From the NCBI RefSeq assembly GCF_002846555.1, contig NZ_PJMS01000001.1, positions 5,418,501-5,482,500 on the forward strand: DNA of 64,000 bases, in the 5' to 3' direction. This stretch comes from Aquimarina sp. MAR_2010_214 (GTDB taxonomy: Bacteria > Bacteroidota > Bacteroidia > Flavobacteriales > Flavobacteriaceae). The first letter of the stretch is position 1. Every line of letters begins with the position of its first letter. Made by a program: the position numbers and the translations under genes. Below, one piece after another: positions 1 to 8,618 of this stretch. The notes under the pieces were generated by a model. That model saw only the letters and a list, made by a program, of their open reading frames with translations. It did no database searches and was not told the origin of the DNA.

Positions 1-113
1 TCCCAAATGAGCTTTCTCACAGTTTACTTATTGCATTTACCTTACATTATTGTGGTTATTCCTTCTGAAAAAATTATTTTTGCATTTTTAAGATAAATTT
101 TGAAACCCCGGAA

Positions 114-1268
114 ATGACAAATTTTTTCTCATCAAACTTTAAGTTAGGAATATTAGGAGGAGGTCAATTAGGCAAGATGATGCTCTATGACACTCGAAAA
201 TATGACATTCAAACATATGTCCTCGACCCAAGTCAGGATGCTCCTTGCAAAATAGCATGTGATCATTTTCAACAAGGTAATTTGATGGATTATGAAACTG
301 TTTATAATTTTGGAAAAAAGGTAGATGTACTTACTTTTGAAATTGAAGCGGTAAATCTAAAAGCTTTAGCTCAACTAGAGAAAGAAGGTAAAAAAGTTTA
401 TCCAAGTTCAAAAACTCTGGAAAAAATACAAAATAAAGGAAGACAAAAGCTTTTCTATAAAGAAAATAAGATTCCTACTGCGGAGTTCACACGTTTTTCT
501 AACAAGGCGCATCTTACCGAAGGTATTACCAATAACAAAATCAAACTTCCATTTGTATGGAAAAGTACGCAAGGAGGATATGATGGCAAAGGTGTTTCAA
601 TTATTAGATCTGGAGCCGACTTAGCAAAAATACCTGATACAGAATGCATTGCAGAACATCTAGTTGATTTTAAAAATGAATTAGCTGTAATTGTTGTTCG
701 CAACCCTAGTGGAGAAATCAAAACTTATCCTGTGGTAGAAATGGAATTTCATCCAGAGGCCAATCAAGTAGAATATGTAATTTGCCCGGCAAGAATTGAT
801 TCTAAAATTGCTCAAAAAGCAATACAAATTGCTGAGAATGTATCTAAAGCTTTTGAGCATGTGGGGGTATTGGCTGTAGAAATGTTTCAAACACAAGATG
901 ACAAAATTCTCGTAAATGAAGTCGCACCAAGACCACATAATAGTGGGCATTATAGTATTGAAGCTAGTTATACTAATCAATTTGAGCAACACATAAGAGC
1001 TGTTTTGGATTTACCCCTGGGAGCAACAGAAAGTAAAGTAGGTGGTATTATGGTAAACCTAGTAGGCAAAGAAGGATACACAGGAGATGTTATCTATGAA
1101 AACATAGAAGAAATCATGAAAATGAAAGGTGTTACACCACATATTTATGGTAAAAAACAAACACGTCCTTATAGAAAAATGGGACATGTTACCATAATTC
1201 ATGAAAACATAGATGAAGCTAGAAAAATAGCTGAAAAAGTAAAAAACACAATACAAGTAATTAGCTAG
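114..1268 (+). CDS. purK: N5-carboxyaminoimidazole ribonucleotide synthase PurK
   Basis: Purine biosynthesis enzyme that carboxylates AIR to N5-CAIR using ATP and bicarbonate. The 384-residue product begins with the family's glycine-rich N-terminus (LGILGGGQLGKMM, residues 12-24), followed by an ATP-grasp domain with the conserved stretch FVWKSTQGGYDGKG near residues 147-160 and the late ATP-grasp motif NEVAPRPHNSGH near 268-279. Length and motif order fit full-length PurK. The ATG at 114 lies after an AT-rich leader. purE follows 94 bp later on the same strand, so the pair very likely forms one unit making CAIR. Confidence 0.97.
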   Translation: MTNFFSSNFKLGILGGGQLGKMMLYDTRKYDIQTYVLDPSQDAPCKIACDHFQQGNLMDYETVYNFGKKVDVLTFEIEAVNLKALAQLEKEGKKVYPSSKTLEKIQNKGRQKLFYKENKIPTAEFTRFSNKAHLTEGITNNKIKLPFVWKSTQGGYDGKGVSIIRSGADLAKIPDTECIAEHLVDFKNELAVIVVRNPSGEIKTYPVVEMEFHPEANQVEYVICPARIDSKIAQKAIQIAENVSKAFEHVGVLAVEMFQTQDDKILVNEVAPRPHNSGHYSIEASYTNQFEQHIRAVLDLPLGATESKVGGIMVNLVGKEGYTGDVIYENIEEIMKMKGVTPHIYGKKQTRPYRKMGHVTIIHENIDEARKIAEKVKNTIQVIS

Positions 1269-1362
1269 CAAAGGCTTAAATACTTATTTCATATACCTTC
1301 ATATCTTATTATGATTGATAACTTTGAACAAATAAATACTAACAATAACAAATAATAATATA

Positions 1363-1848
1363 ATGAGCAAGGTGGGAATAATAATGGGTAGCACTAGTGA
1401 TATGCCAGTAATGGAAAAAGCTATCGAAGTGTTACAAGGTTTTGATATCGAAGTGGAAGTAGATATTGTTTCGGCACATCGTACCCCAGAAAAATTATTT
1501 GACTATGCCAAAAATGCACATACTAGAGGTATACAAGTTATTATAGCGGGAGCTGGTGGTGCTGCACATCTCCCTGGAATGGTAGCTTCATTATCTCCTT
1601 TACCAGTGATTGGTGTTCCTGTTAAGTCGCGTAACTCAATTGATGGGTGGGATTCTGTTTTGTCTATTTTACAGATGCCTGGAGGAGTTCCTGTGGCTAC
1701 AGTAGCCCTGGACGGAGCTCTAAATGCTGGTATTTTGGCAGCACAAATTATAGGTGCAAATGATAAATGTGTTTTAGACAAAATCTTAATCTATAAAGAA
1801 GGATTAAAGCAAAAGGTAATTGAAGGAGCTAAGCAGATAAAAAAATAG
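1363..1848 (+). CDS. purE: N5-CAIR mutase PurE
   Basis: Class I PurE, which converts the N5-CAIR made by PurK into CAIR. The 161-residue protein has the diagnostic N-terminal GSTSDMPVM (residues 9-17), the SAHRTPEKLF segment, and the glycine-rich AGAGGAAHLPGM and QMPGGVPVATVA segments lining the active site. Length is standard. It is followed directly by a terminator-like hairpin, which ends the purKE unit. Confidence 0.97.
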   Translation: MSKVGIIMGSTSDMPVMEKAIEVLQGFDIEVEVDIVSAHRTPEKLFDYAKNAHTRGIQVIIAGAGGAAHLPGMVASLSPLPVIGVPVKSRNSIDGWDSVLSILQMPGGVPVATVALDGALNAGILAAQIIGANDKCVLDKILIYKEGLKQKVIEGAKQIKK

Positions 1849-1855
1849 CAAAAAA

Positions 1856-1882
1856 AAAGAGCCACTTCTCAGTGACTCTTTT
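1856..1882 (+). terminator. Intrinsic terminator after purE
   Basis: Arms AAAGAGCCAC and GTGACTCTTT pair with one C-A mismatch around a six-base loop and end in a short T-run. It begins 8 bp after the purE stop. Confidence 0.8.
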
Positions 1883-2042
1883 GAATATCAGGCCTTACAA
1901 AAGAATATAACAATATTTATTAACCAACTTAAATATATTACACAAAAAATTCATCGTAAGACCATTACTCTTAAAACCTACAACAAAGGTAAAACCTTAC
2001 TTTAATTACACAATAGAAGTAATGCTAAAATATTCATAATTT

Positions 2043-2066
2043 TCGATGAAATACATATTTCATCGA
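2043..2066. repeat. Perfect 10-bp inverted repeat
   Basis: TCGATGAAAT, four bases, ATTTCATCGA. A third overlapping copy of CGATGAAAT follows at 2064-2072 in the first orientation. It could be an operator or an RNA stem; no regulator can be assigned. Confidence 0.6.
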
Positions 2067-2173
2067 TGAAATTTAATTTTTAACTATTTTTTAAGATTTT
2101 TTTGATCAGAAAAATAGACAGAAAAATCAAATATTAGGCAAAAAACAGGTTTTTAGATGAAAAATAGAAGACA

Positions 2174-2199
2174 AAAGAGCTGCAAAAATGCAGCTCTTT
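2174..2199. terminator. Orphan terminator-like hairpin
   Basis: Arms AAAGAGCTGCA and TGCAGCTCTTT form a perfect 11-bp stem with an AAAA loop. T-runs flank it on both strands, so it could end transcripts from either side. No gene immediately precedes it. Confidence 0.6.
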
Positions 2200-2330
2200 C
2201 GATATATTTGGTCTTTGCATTAGAACAATTATTTATATTCATACCCCAAATAAAAATAATCTTCTATTCTAAATACCAGACCATACTAATAAACCTAATC
2301 AAATCTATTGGTATAAAATTTAGTTTAATT

Positions 2331-2359
2331 AAAAACACTCCGAACCTCTAAGTGTTTTT
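2331..2359 (+). terminator. Second orphan terminator-like hairpin
   Basis: Arms AAAAACACT and AGTGTTTTT pair across an 11-base loop. It lies 74 bp before the M3 peptidase start. Weaker than the 2174 hairpin because the stem is almost all A-T. Confidence 0.4.
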
Positions 2360-2432
2360 CGATAAAAGGCTATTTTTTTCCGATATAAGAAACTTATAAT
2401 AAAAAAAACAAGAAGAAATCATTATTACGACA

Positions 2433-4454
2433 ATGAACAATCCACTATTAAAACCATTTGATGCTGCGCCATTCTCAGAAATAAAGTCAGATCATTTTTT
2501 ACCAGCTATAAAAAACGGTATTTCTATTGCTAAAAAACAAGTAGATGCCATAGTCACTAATTCAGACCAGCCATCATTTTCTAATACTATAGAAGCTTTA
2601 GAATATTACGGAGAGCTATTAGACAGAGTCACCAGCGTCTTTTTTAATTTGAATAGTGCCGAGACTAATGAAGAAATTCAAAAAATAGCACAAGAAGCCT
2701 CTCCCTTGCTTTCAGAATTCAGTAATGATATAGCTCTTAATTTGGACTTATTTAAGAGAATCGAAATAGTATATAAACAAAAAGAATCATTAGATCTTAA
2801 TCCAGAGCAATCCAGACTTCTTGAAAAAAGATATAAATCATTCTCGAGAAATGGAGCTAATCTTCCTGATGAAAAAAAAGAAAAACTTAGAGAAATCGAT
2901 AAAGAGCTTTCTACGCTAAGCTTAAAGTTTGGTGAAAACGTGCTTGCCGAAACTAATAAATTCGAGATGTTGCTTACCGATGAATCTGATGTATCTGGCT
3001 TACCAGAAGGAGCAAAAGAAGCAGCCAAAGCTATGGCAGAAGCAAAAGGTAAAAAAGGATGGTTAGTAACCCTGGATTACCCTAGTTATATTCCTTTTAT
3101 TACTTATGCTGATAATCGCGAACTGCGTAAAAAACTGGCTCTTGCTTTTGGATCCAAAGGTTTTCATAACGATGATCTGGATAACCAAGATATTGTTTTA
3201 AAAATTGCAAATCTTAGACATCAACGCGCTCTTCTTTTAGGGTACTCCTCTCATGCAGATTATATTCTGGAAGAAAGAATGGCAGAAACCCCCGACACTG
3301 TGTTTTCATTTCTAAATGAGATTTTAGAGAAAGCCAAACCTGCATCAGAAAGAGAATTTAAACAATTAGAATCCTATGCTAAGGAATTAGATGGGATTGA
3401 TCAATTACAAAAATGGGACGGAGCCTACTATTCGGAAAAGCTAAAACAAAAACTCTTTGATCTTGATGATGAAAAATTGAAACCTTATTTCAAGTTAGAA
3501 AATGTAATTGAAGGTGTTTTCACTGTAGCTTATAAATTATTTGGTCTTCAGTTTAAAGAAGTTAGTAATGTAGACACCTACCATGAAGAAGTAAAAACAT
3601 ATGAAGTTACCGATACTGAAGGTAATTTCATTTCATTATTTTATGCAGATTTTCATCCCCGACCAGGTAAACGTAATGGTGCATGGATGACCTCTTATAA
3701 ATCGCAAATGAGAAAAAATGAGGAAAATATAAGACCCCATGTTTCTATCGTCTGTAATTTTACCAAACCTACCCCCAGTAAACCCTCTTTATTGACCTTT
3801 AATGAAGTAACTACTCTATTTCATGAATTTGGCCATGCATTACATGGCATGTTAGCTGACACTACGTACCCTGGTCTGTCAGGAACTAGCGTATATTGGG
3901 ATTTTGTAGAATTACCAAGCCAGGTCTTGGAGAATTGGTGTTATGAAAAAGAAGCTCTGGAGCTTTTTGCCAAACATTATGAAACAGGTGAAATAATTCC
4001 TATGGAACTGGTTGAAAAGATTAAAGAATCCGCAACCTTTATGGAAGGTATGGCTACACTACGTCAATTGAGTTTTGGATTACTCGACATGTCATGGCAT
4101 GCAAAAGATCCTAGCGCTATTAAAAACGTAAAGGAACATGAAAAAACTACTTTTTCAGCAACTTCTTTATATCCCAATGTAGAAGAAAACTGTATGAGTA
4201 CGGCTTTTTCGCATATTTTTCAAGGAGGATATTCTGCAGGGTATTACTCTTATAAATGGGCAGAGGTACTAGATGCTGATGCTTTTGAGTATTTCAAAGA
4301 AAATGGAATTTTTAACCGTGAGATTGCTACCAAATTTAAAGATCATGTCTTATCAAAAGGAGGTACCGAAAATCCTATGGTTCTTTACAAGCGTTTTAGA
4401 GGTCAGGAACCAAAACCTGAAGCTTTATTAAAGCGAGCAGGGTTAATCAAATAA
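2433..4454 (+). CDS. M3 family metallopeptidase (peptidyl-dipeptidase/oligopeptidase A-like)
   Basis: Zinc oligopeptidase of the thimet/Dcp/OpdA family, which degrades short peptides, probably in the cytoplasm since no signal peptide is seen. The 673-residue product is full length. The zinc motif is HEFGH at residues 464-468 inside FHEFGHALHG, and E493 in DFVELPSQ is the expected third ligand. The C-terminal substrate-binding part contains GGYSAGYYSYKWAEVLDADA. It converges on the M28 protease gene, with a shared hairpin between them. Dcp versus OpdA specificity cannot be decided from sequence alone. Confidence 0.93.
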   Translation: MNNPLLKPFDAAPFSEIKSDHFLPAIKNGISIAKKQVDAIVTNSDQPSFSNTIEALEYYGELLDRVTSVFFNLNSAETNEEIQKIAQEASPLLSEFSNDIALNLDLFKRIEIVYKQKESLDLNPEQSRLLEKRYKSFSRNGANLPDEKKEKLREIDKELSTLSLKFGENVLAETNKFEMLLTDESDVSGLPEGAKEAAKAMAEAKGKKGWLVTLDYPSYIPFITYADNRELRKKLALAFGSKGFHNDDLDNQDIVLKIANLRHQRALLLGYSSHADYILEERMAETPDTVFSFLNEILEKAKPASEREFKQLESYAKELDGIDQLQKWDGAYYSEKLKQKLFDLDDEKLKPYFKLENVIEGVFTVAYKLFGLQFKEVSNVDTYHEEVKTYEVTDTEGNFISLFYADFHPRPGKRNGAWMTSYKSQMRKNEENIRPHVSIVCNFTKPTPSKPSLLTFNEVTTLFHEFGHALHGMLADTTYPGLSGTSVYWDFVELPSQVLENWCYEKEALELFAKHYETGEIIPMELVEKIKESATFMEGMATLRQLSFGLLDMSWHAKDPSAIKNVKEHEKTTFSATSLYPNVEENCMSTAFSHIFQGGYSAGYYSYKWAEVLDADAFEYFKENGIFNREIATKFKDHVLSKGGTENPMVLYKRFRGQEPKPEALLKRAGLIK

Positions 4455-4460
4455 AAATAC

Positions 4461-4505
4461 CATATCAAGTCTGTTGAAGCTAAAAACTTCAACAGGCTCG
4501 ATATG
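4461..4505. terminator. Bidirectional terminator between convergent peptidase genes
   Basis: Long stem: arms 4461-4479 and 4487-4505 pair almost fully (two mismatches) around a TAAAAA-type loop. It lies between the M3 stop at 4454 and the M28 stop at 4529. Confidence 0.75.
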
Positions 4506-4528
4506 ATAGATTTAAGATATCTTCATTA

Positions 4529-6910
4529 TTACTTTATAATCATTTGCTTTGTAGCATTTTTTGATCCATTAAAAAGTGTCAAAAAGTATACTCCAGTAGA
4601 AAACTTTGAAGTATTGATTTGAGTAGCTTTACTTTTAAGTCTAACCTCTTGTACGATATTTCCTTTTACATCTACAACCAACATACTACCTGATTTCCAT
4701 AATCCATTATTAACAGTAATCTCTATATGACCTTCTGTTACAGGGTTCGGATAAAAGTCAAAAGACATGCTATCATCTGTTAATAAATCAGCAGTTGAAC
4801 TTCTTGCAAAAAGTCCTCCACAAGGTCCAATACGATTCCAACTACTAGTAGTTTTTTCATAAAGATAACCACTATAGGTTACTCGATCACCAACTTGATA
4901 GGTTTCAGAAGAACTATACGGTGCAACACCAGCACAAGGATCAGTGCTTCCTCCTTTGGTAGTTACATTGATTACATTACTTGCAGCGGATACATTACCA
5001 GCAGCATCTTTTGCTTTTACACTAAATGTATATGCAGTACTAGCTGTTAACCCCGTGATATTAGCTGTGGTTCCTGAAACAGAAGTTTCGACAGCATTTC
5101 CTTTATACACATCATATCCAGTTACTCCTGTATTATCTGTAGAAGATGTCCATGATAGCGTTAAAGTGGTCTGCGCAATATTTGATGCAGCTAATCCTGT
5201 TGGAGCAGAAGGCACTTGGGTATCTCCCCCACCGGAGCCTCCTATAACAACAGTATAATCCTCTACTTCTCCATATTCAAAAGACTCACAAGCTGTAGGA
5301 ACTGCATTATATTTCATAGAAACTCGCATTCTTGTGCTTCCATTTTTTGCTTCTGATGGCACTGTAAAACTACCACTCACTGGTGTTGTTTTTGAAGCTG
5401 TTTTGCTCCAAACTAATTCTCCAGAATCAGCAAAATCTTTATCCTGATTAAAATCAATCCATACAGCGTATCCTTCGCTATAAGTAGTTCCTGGCCATTT
5501 TGGTGTAACGGTAATAGTATGAGATGCTCCTTTAGAAAGATTTGTAGTTTCTACTGTAAAATCACTATATCCACCACTTCCTGCTGTAGAGGTTTTGCTT
5601 ATTGTTCCTAAAGCAACTTTACCAATATACTCATCTGATGTTTTTTGCCCATTAGAAGCGCAATATCCAGTTGGAGGATTACCACCAGAACCTGCATTAG
5701 AAATTTCGATAAGATATTCTAAAGCTAATTTTGCAAATTTGGCAGCATGAGTTGCATTTGCTGTAGGAAAGTTTGATGATGTATCTCCAGAAGTATGAAT
5801 CTTAGGGTTACTCTCATTAAATCTTGCTTCAATAGGAAATGCTGTTTCGTATCCCTGTTGTGCAAAACTATGGTGATCAGAACACCCATAATTACATGCA
5901 GAGTTATTATATGTAATTTTATGTGTTCCAGACGCATTGTAATGATCCATTAATTTCCTTAAGAAATTATTTAAAGAAGTACTATTGTATGAATCTGTTG
6001 TAATAAAAACATCCTGTGTAGAACCTTTATAATTTGTCATATCTAATTGCATATAACTCACTATATTCACATTACGATTTTTATAATCTCTCGCAATTTC
6101 TTTAGATCCTACCAATCCTACTTCTTCTGCAGCAAATGCCATGAATTCAACCGTTCTTTTTGGCTTGTAATTCATATTAAATAACACTCTTGCAACTTCT
6201 GTAATTGTTGCAATACCAGAAGCATTATCATCTGCTCCCGGAGCATTATCCTGGTTACGTGGTGATGTTGAATCTAAATGCCCTCCTAGTATTACATACT
6301 CATCTGGTTTTTCTGTTCCTTTTATGGTCATGATAACAGACGGCATAGAAGTACCTGAATGATTCACAAGTCTAACAGATACATCACTACGGTTACCAGC
6401 AAGACCTTCCCATTTTGTTTTTAAATCTGTAGAAGCTCTTTTTGCACTACTTCTTGTATGGTATCTGGTTCCATAATTTTCTAATTCTTTAATATGCTTA
6501 TCGATATTAGAATTATTGACCAACCCCAAACTTTGATTTACCAATTGATCCTGGGTGATTTCAAAAGCAACCGCTGCTTTTGCCGAAGAACTATTTTTTG
6601 ATTTTTGAATTGAATTAACTTTTGCTATTGCTTCTATAGCAGCTTTTTCAGAAGTTTCATAAAAATATCCTGGCCCATGCCTTAATCCTGTGTGATGCAA
6701 TTCTTCTGCAGAATGCTCATTAAGCATTACGGCACTATACCCATTAATCGACTTAATGATTTTTACATCATTTGGATGATTCTTTTTTAGTTTCAATGCA
6801 TCCTGGGTATCCATCGTGGCATGAAACATTTTTGACCGTTCCTGCGCATAAATGCATGATGTTAATACGCTTAGCGATATCGCTAAAAAAAATAAATTTA
6901 GTTTTCTCAT
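4529..6910 (-). CDS. Secreted multidomain M28 aminopeptidase with T9SS sorting domain
   Basis: Extracellular zinc protease of 793 residues. An N-terminal signal peptide probably ends at YAQ (residues 21-23). Domains in order: a propeptide-like region (25-125), M28 catalytic domain (about 130-402), GEVED domain (about 480-556), fibronectin type III (566-651), a small carbohydrate-binding module of CBM5/12 type (658-697, QVGDRVTYSGYLYE), and a C-terminal T9SS type A sorting domain (from about 716, FDFYPNPV to KQMIIK). Likely co-catalytic zinc residues are H211, D227, E263, D290 and H372, with E262 as base. The LTSC near residue 19 could mimic a lipobox, but the sorting domain argues for T9SS export. 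Likely role: digestion of extracellular protein, perhaps held on polysaccharide. Confidence 0.93.
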   Translation of the reverse strand: MRKLNLFFLAISLSVLTSCIYAQERSKMFHATMDTQDALKLKKNHPNDVKIIKSINGYSAVMLNEHSAEELHHTGLRHGPGYFYETSEKAAIEAIAKVNSIQKSKNSSSAKAAVAFEITQDQLVNQSLGLVNNSNIDKHIKELENYGTRYHTRSSAKRASTDLKTKWEGLAGNRSDVSVRLVNHSGTSMPSVIMTIKGTEKPDEYVILGGHLDSTSPRNQDNAPGADDNASGIATITEVARVLFNMNYKPKRTVEFMAFAAEEVGLVGSKEIARDYKNRNVNIVSYMQLDMTNYKGSTQDVFITTDSYNSTSLNNFLRKLMDHYNASGTHKITYNNSACNYGCSDHHSFAQQGYETAFPIEARFNESNPKIHTSGDTSSNFPTANATHAAKFAKLALEYLIEISNAGSGGNPPTGYCASNGQKTSDEYIGKVALGTISKTSTAGSGGYSDFTVETTNLSKGASHTITVTPKWPGTTYSEGYAVWIDFNQDKDFADSGELVWSKTASKTTPVSGSFTVPSEAKNGSTRMRVSMKYNAVPTACESFEYGEVEDYTVVIGGSGGGDTQVPSAPTGLAASNIAQTTLTLSWTSSTDNTGVTGYDVYKGNAVETSVSGTTANITGLTASTAYTFSVKAKDAAGNVSAASNVINVTTKGGSTDPCAGVAPYSSSETYQVGDRVTYSGYLYEKTTSSWNRIGPCGGLFARSSTADLLTDDSMSFDFYPNPVTEGHIEITVNNGLWKSGSMLVVDVKGNIVQEVRLKSKATQINTSKFSTGVYFLTLFNGSKNATKQMIIK

Positions 6911-7519
6911 CGTTAGTTTAGTTTGTTGAGTTTGTACTTGTGTTTATAATTTGTGTTTATTTATCTAAAATACATAATATCATGGTTGATAAAAAGACGT
7001 TTTATCATAGAATAATCAAGGTAAATCCGTAATAATCTATCAATTACTAGGAAGATAAAAGTAAATACGTTTTGTTAATCGTTACCCCGGAAATGTTAAA
7101 TCTCTAACCCCTTTATAACATAGATTATAGTGAAGTAAAAAGTTTTTTTACCAAACTATCTAAATACGTACTTTACCAGAAATTAAAGTTTTCCTCTATC
7201 TTTTATAGTAACCAAGTCCTATTTGTGAAGTAATGTTATAGATCAATTGCAAAAATCGAGAAAAACCCCGAGTCGTATCGCAAATGTCTTTAAGTAGGTT
7301 ATTAAGTTTCATAAGTTGATTTTTTGATGTGTTTGTGTATTTTTCAGTAAACTAAAATATCAAAAAAACTCTTATCAAGCCAATACATGCATGTCCTAAA
7401 TCAATGAAAAGATGTCCTAAAACACAATTTAGTACACCTCTTTGGGTATACTATAGCCAATACGTCATATCAATATAATAGTTACCTCCAAATTATGCGT
7501 TTTTTCAAAATTGGACCAA
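6911..7519. other. Divergent intergenic region upstream of the M28 protease and gbsR-like genes
   Basis: About 600 bp of AT-rich DNA without a supported gene. It must hold the promoter of the M28 protease on the minus strand. The only clear structure is the direct repeat ATGTCCTAAA at 7391-7400 and 7412-7421, spaced 21 bp. No RNA gene was recognised. Confidence 0.5.
7391..7421. repeat. Direct repeat ATGTCCTAAA x2, 21-bp period
   Basis: Two exact 10-bp copies exactly two helical turns apart, in the divergent region before the GbsR-type gene. The spacing would suit a protein binding one face of the helix. Function unknown; chance is possible in AT-rich DNA. Confidence 0.45.
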
Positions 7520-7547
7520 CAAACTTTCAGTATTTTTTGAAAGTTTG
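7520..7547. promoter_or_regulatory. Putative GbsR operator in its own promoter
   Basis: Perfect 10-bp inverted repeat CAAACTTTCA, 8-bp spacer, TGAAAGTTTG. It overlaps a plausible -33 element (TTTG at 7536-7539) placed 18 bp before a consensus -7 element TATATTTG at 7558-7565. The same core, TTTCA-N8-TGAAA, recurs at 8125-8146 before the next operon, which points to autoregulation plus control of that operon. Confidence 0.6.
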
Positions 7548-7557
7548 AAATTTTTTA

Positions 7558-7565
7558 TATATTTG
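7558..7565 (+). promoter_or_regulatory. -7 promoter element TATATTTG
   Basis: Exact match to the Bacteroidetes TAnnTTTG consensus, only 4 bp before the ATG at 7570. The transcript would be leaderless or nearly so. Confidence 0.55.
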
Positions 7566-7569
7566 CAAT

Positions 7570-8073
7570 ATGAATTATGATGAAGCAAAAAATAAGTTTA
7601 TTTCTACATGGGGATCTTTAGGAACCTTATGGGGCATTAATAAAGCTATGGCACAGATCCATGCTCTATTATTAATATCTCCAGAACCTCTTTCTATGGA
7701 AGATATCATGGAGCAATTACAAATTTCAAGAGGTAATACCAGTATGAATTTACGCCAATTGATGGATTGGGGTATTGTTTTTAAAGAAAACAAAATGGGA
7801 GAACGAAAAGAATATTTTACCTCAGAAAAAGACGTACAGGAGCTGGCAAGACAAATTGCCAAAGAGAGAAGTCGACGAGAGTTACAACCAACTATCAAAA
7901 TTTTAAAAGATGTTTCGAACATCGATGAAGATGGAACAGCAAAAACCAAAGAATTAATAAAACAAACCAAAGCTTTACATGAAATGGCTGATACATTAGA
8001 CATTTTGATGAATAGAGTTATTGGTCAGGATCATAACTGGATCACAAAGGCATTGGTAAAGCTAATTAAATAA
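7570..8073 (+). CDS. GbsR/MarR-family transcriptional regulator
   Basis: A 167-residue winged-helix repressor of the GbsR class (MarR superfamily), named for a choline/osmolyte sensor of Bacillus. The N-terminal segment TWGSLGTLWGINKAMAQIHALL is followed by the HTH (MEDIMEQLQISRGNTSMNLRQL, about residues 42-63) and wing (FKENKMGERKEYF). The C-terminal helices probably form the dimer interface. It lies directly upstream of a four-gene operon, and both promoters carry the same inverted repeat, so it likely represses itself and that operon. The ligand is unknown; no choline or betaine gene is present nearby. Confidence 0.88.
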   Translation: MNYDEAKNKFISTWGSLGTLWGINKAMAQIHALLLISPEPLSMEDIMEQLQISRGNTSMNLRQLMDWGIVFKENKMGERKEYFTSEKDVQELARQIAKERSRRELQPTIKILKDVSNIDEDGTAKTKELIKQTKALHEMADTLDILMNRVIGQDHNWITKALVKLIK

Positions 8074-8090
8074 AAAAGCTGCAAACAAAA

Positions 8091-8113
8091 GAAAGGAGAA
8101 ATTCTCCTTTTTA
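8091..8113 (+). terminator. Terminator after the GbsR-type gene
   Basis: Stem AAAGGAG/CTCCTTT with an AAATT loop and a following T-rich tract. It separates the regulator from the operon starting at 8163. Confidence 0.65.
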
Positions 8114-8124
8114 TTTTCAATATT

Positions 8125-8146
8125 AGTTTCAATTTTTTCTGAAACT
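8125..8146. promoter_or_regulatory. Second putative GbsR operator, before the membrane-protein operon
   Basis: Inverted repeat AGTTTCA, 8-bp spacer, TGAAACT. Spacer length and inner arms match the operator at 7520-7547 (shared core TTTCA-N8-TGAAA). It ends 16 bp before the ATG at 8163. Confidence 0.55.
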
Positions 8147-8162
8147 TTAAAACTATAAAAAC

Positions 8163-8606
8163 ATGAAATTCGATATTCCAAACTGGTTAATCATAGCAGG
8201 AGGTATTGGTCAAATATTTACTGCCTTAATATATCCATATATAAGACATAAAGTATTTGATTGGTATACCGATGTAAAGCAACTAAAACCTCTTAATCAA
8301 GAAATCGCAAAAACGTATGGACGATATATCCAAGGTCTTAATTTTTCTTTCGGATTAATAGCAATCCTACTTACCTCCCACCTTAAGGAGCAATCTGAAT
8401 TAGCAATAGCATTAACTGGATTAATTGCAGCATACTGGGTTGGTAAAGTTGCAACACAAATAGCATATTATCCTATGTATGAAATTCCGAAGAAAAAGAT
8501 ATTTAAAATAGGTAGCTATTTTATGAATTGCCTATTCCTCCTTTTTGCTACTGTTTATACTTTATTGTTAATCTATAATTGTATAGGTTTTTTTGACCTC
8601 TACTAA
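8163..8606 (+). CDS. Uncharacterised four-helix inner-membrane protein
   Basis: Family not recognised. The 147-residue protein shows four hydrophobic segments (about residues 8-26, 59-77, 80-100 and 117-142) with a polar loop between the first two (RHKVFDWYTDVKQLKPLNQE). It is the first gene of an operon; the methyltransferase gene follows 12 bp later. Its promoter carries the putative GbsR operator. The layout suggests a membrane partner of the downstream redox and methylation enzymes, but that is inference from position only. Confidence 0.75.
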   Translation: MKFDIPNWLIIAGGIGQIFTALIYPYIRHKVFDWYTDVKQLKPLNQEIAKTYGRYIQGLNFSFGLIAILLTSHLKEQSELAIALTGLIAAYWVGKVATQIAYYPMYEIPKKKIFKIGSYFMNCLFLLFATVYTLLLIYNCIGFFDLY

Positions 8607-8618
8607 AACTATATCATC

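Larger units (their letters stand above)
1883..2432. other. 550-bp gap with palindrome and two orphan hairpins
   Basis: No convincing gene lies here. A 64-codon frame (2157-2351) runs through both terminator-like hairpins and has no recognisable protein features. The gap holds an inverted repeat at 2043-2066 and hairpins at 2174-2199 and 2331-2359. Orphan terminators without an upstream gene suggest small untranslated transcripts, but no known RNA family was recognised. The promoter of the M3 peptidase gene must also lie here. Confidence 0.5.

Noticed and set aside
2157..2351. A 64-codon open frame in the purE to M3 peptidase gap
   Set aside because: It runs through both terminator-like hairpins, its composition is that of AT-rich intergenic DNA, and no family is visible.
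4944..5258. A 104-codon frame on the plus strand inside the M28 protease gene
   Set aside because: It is antisense to the fibronectin and GEVED part of a clear gene and has the hydrophobic, Val/Ala-rich look of a shadow frame.
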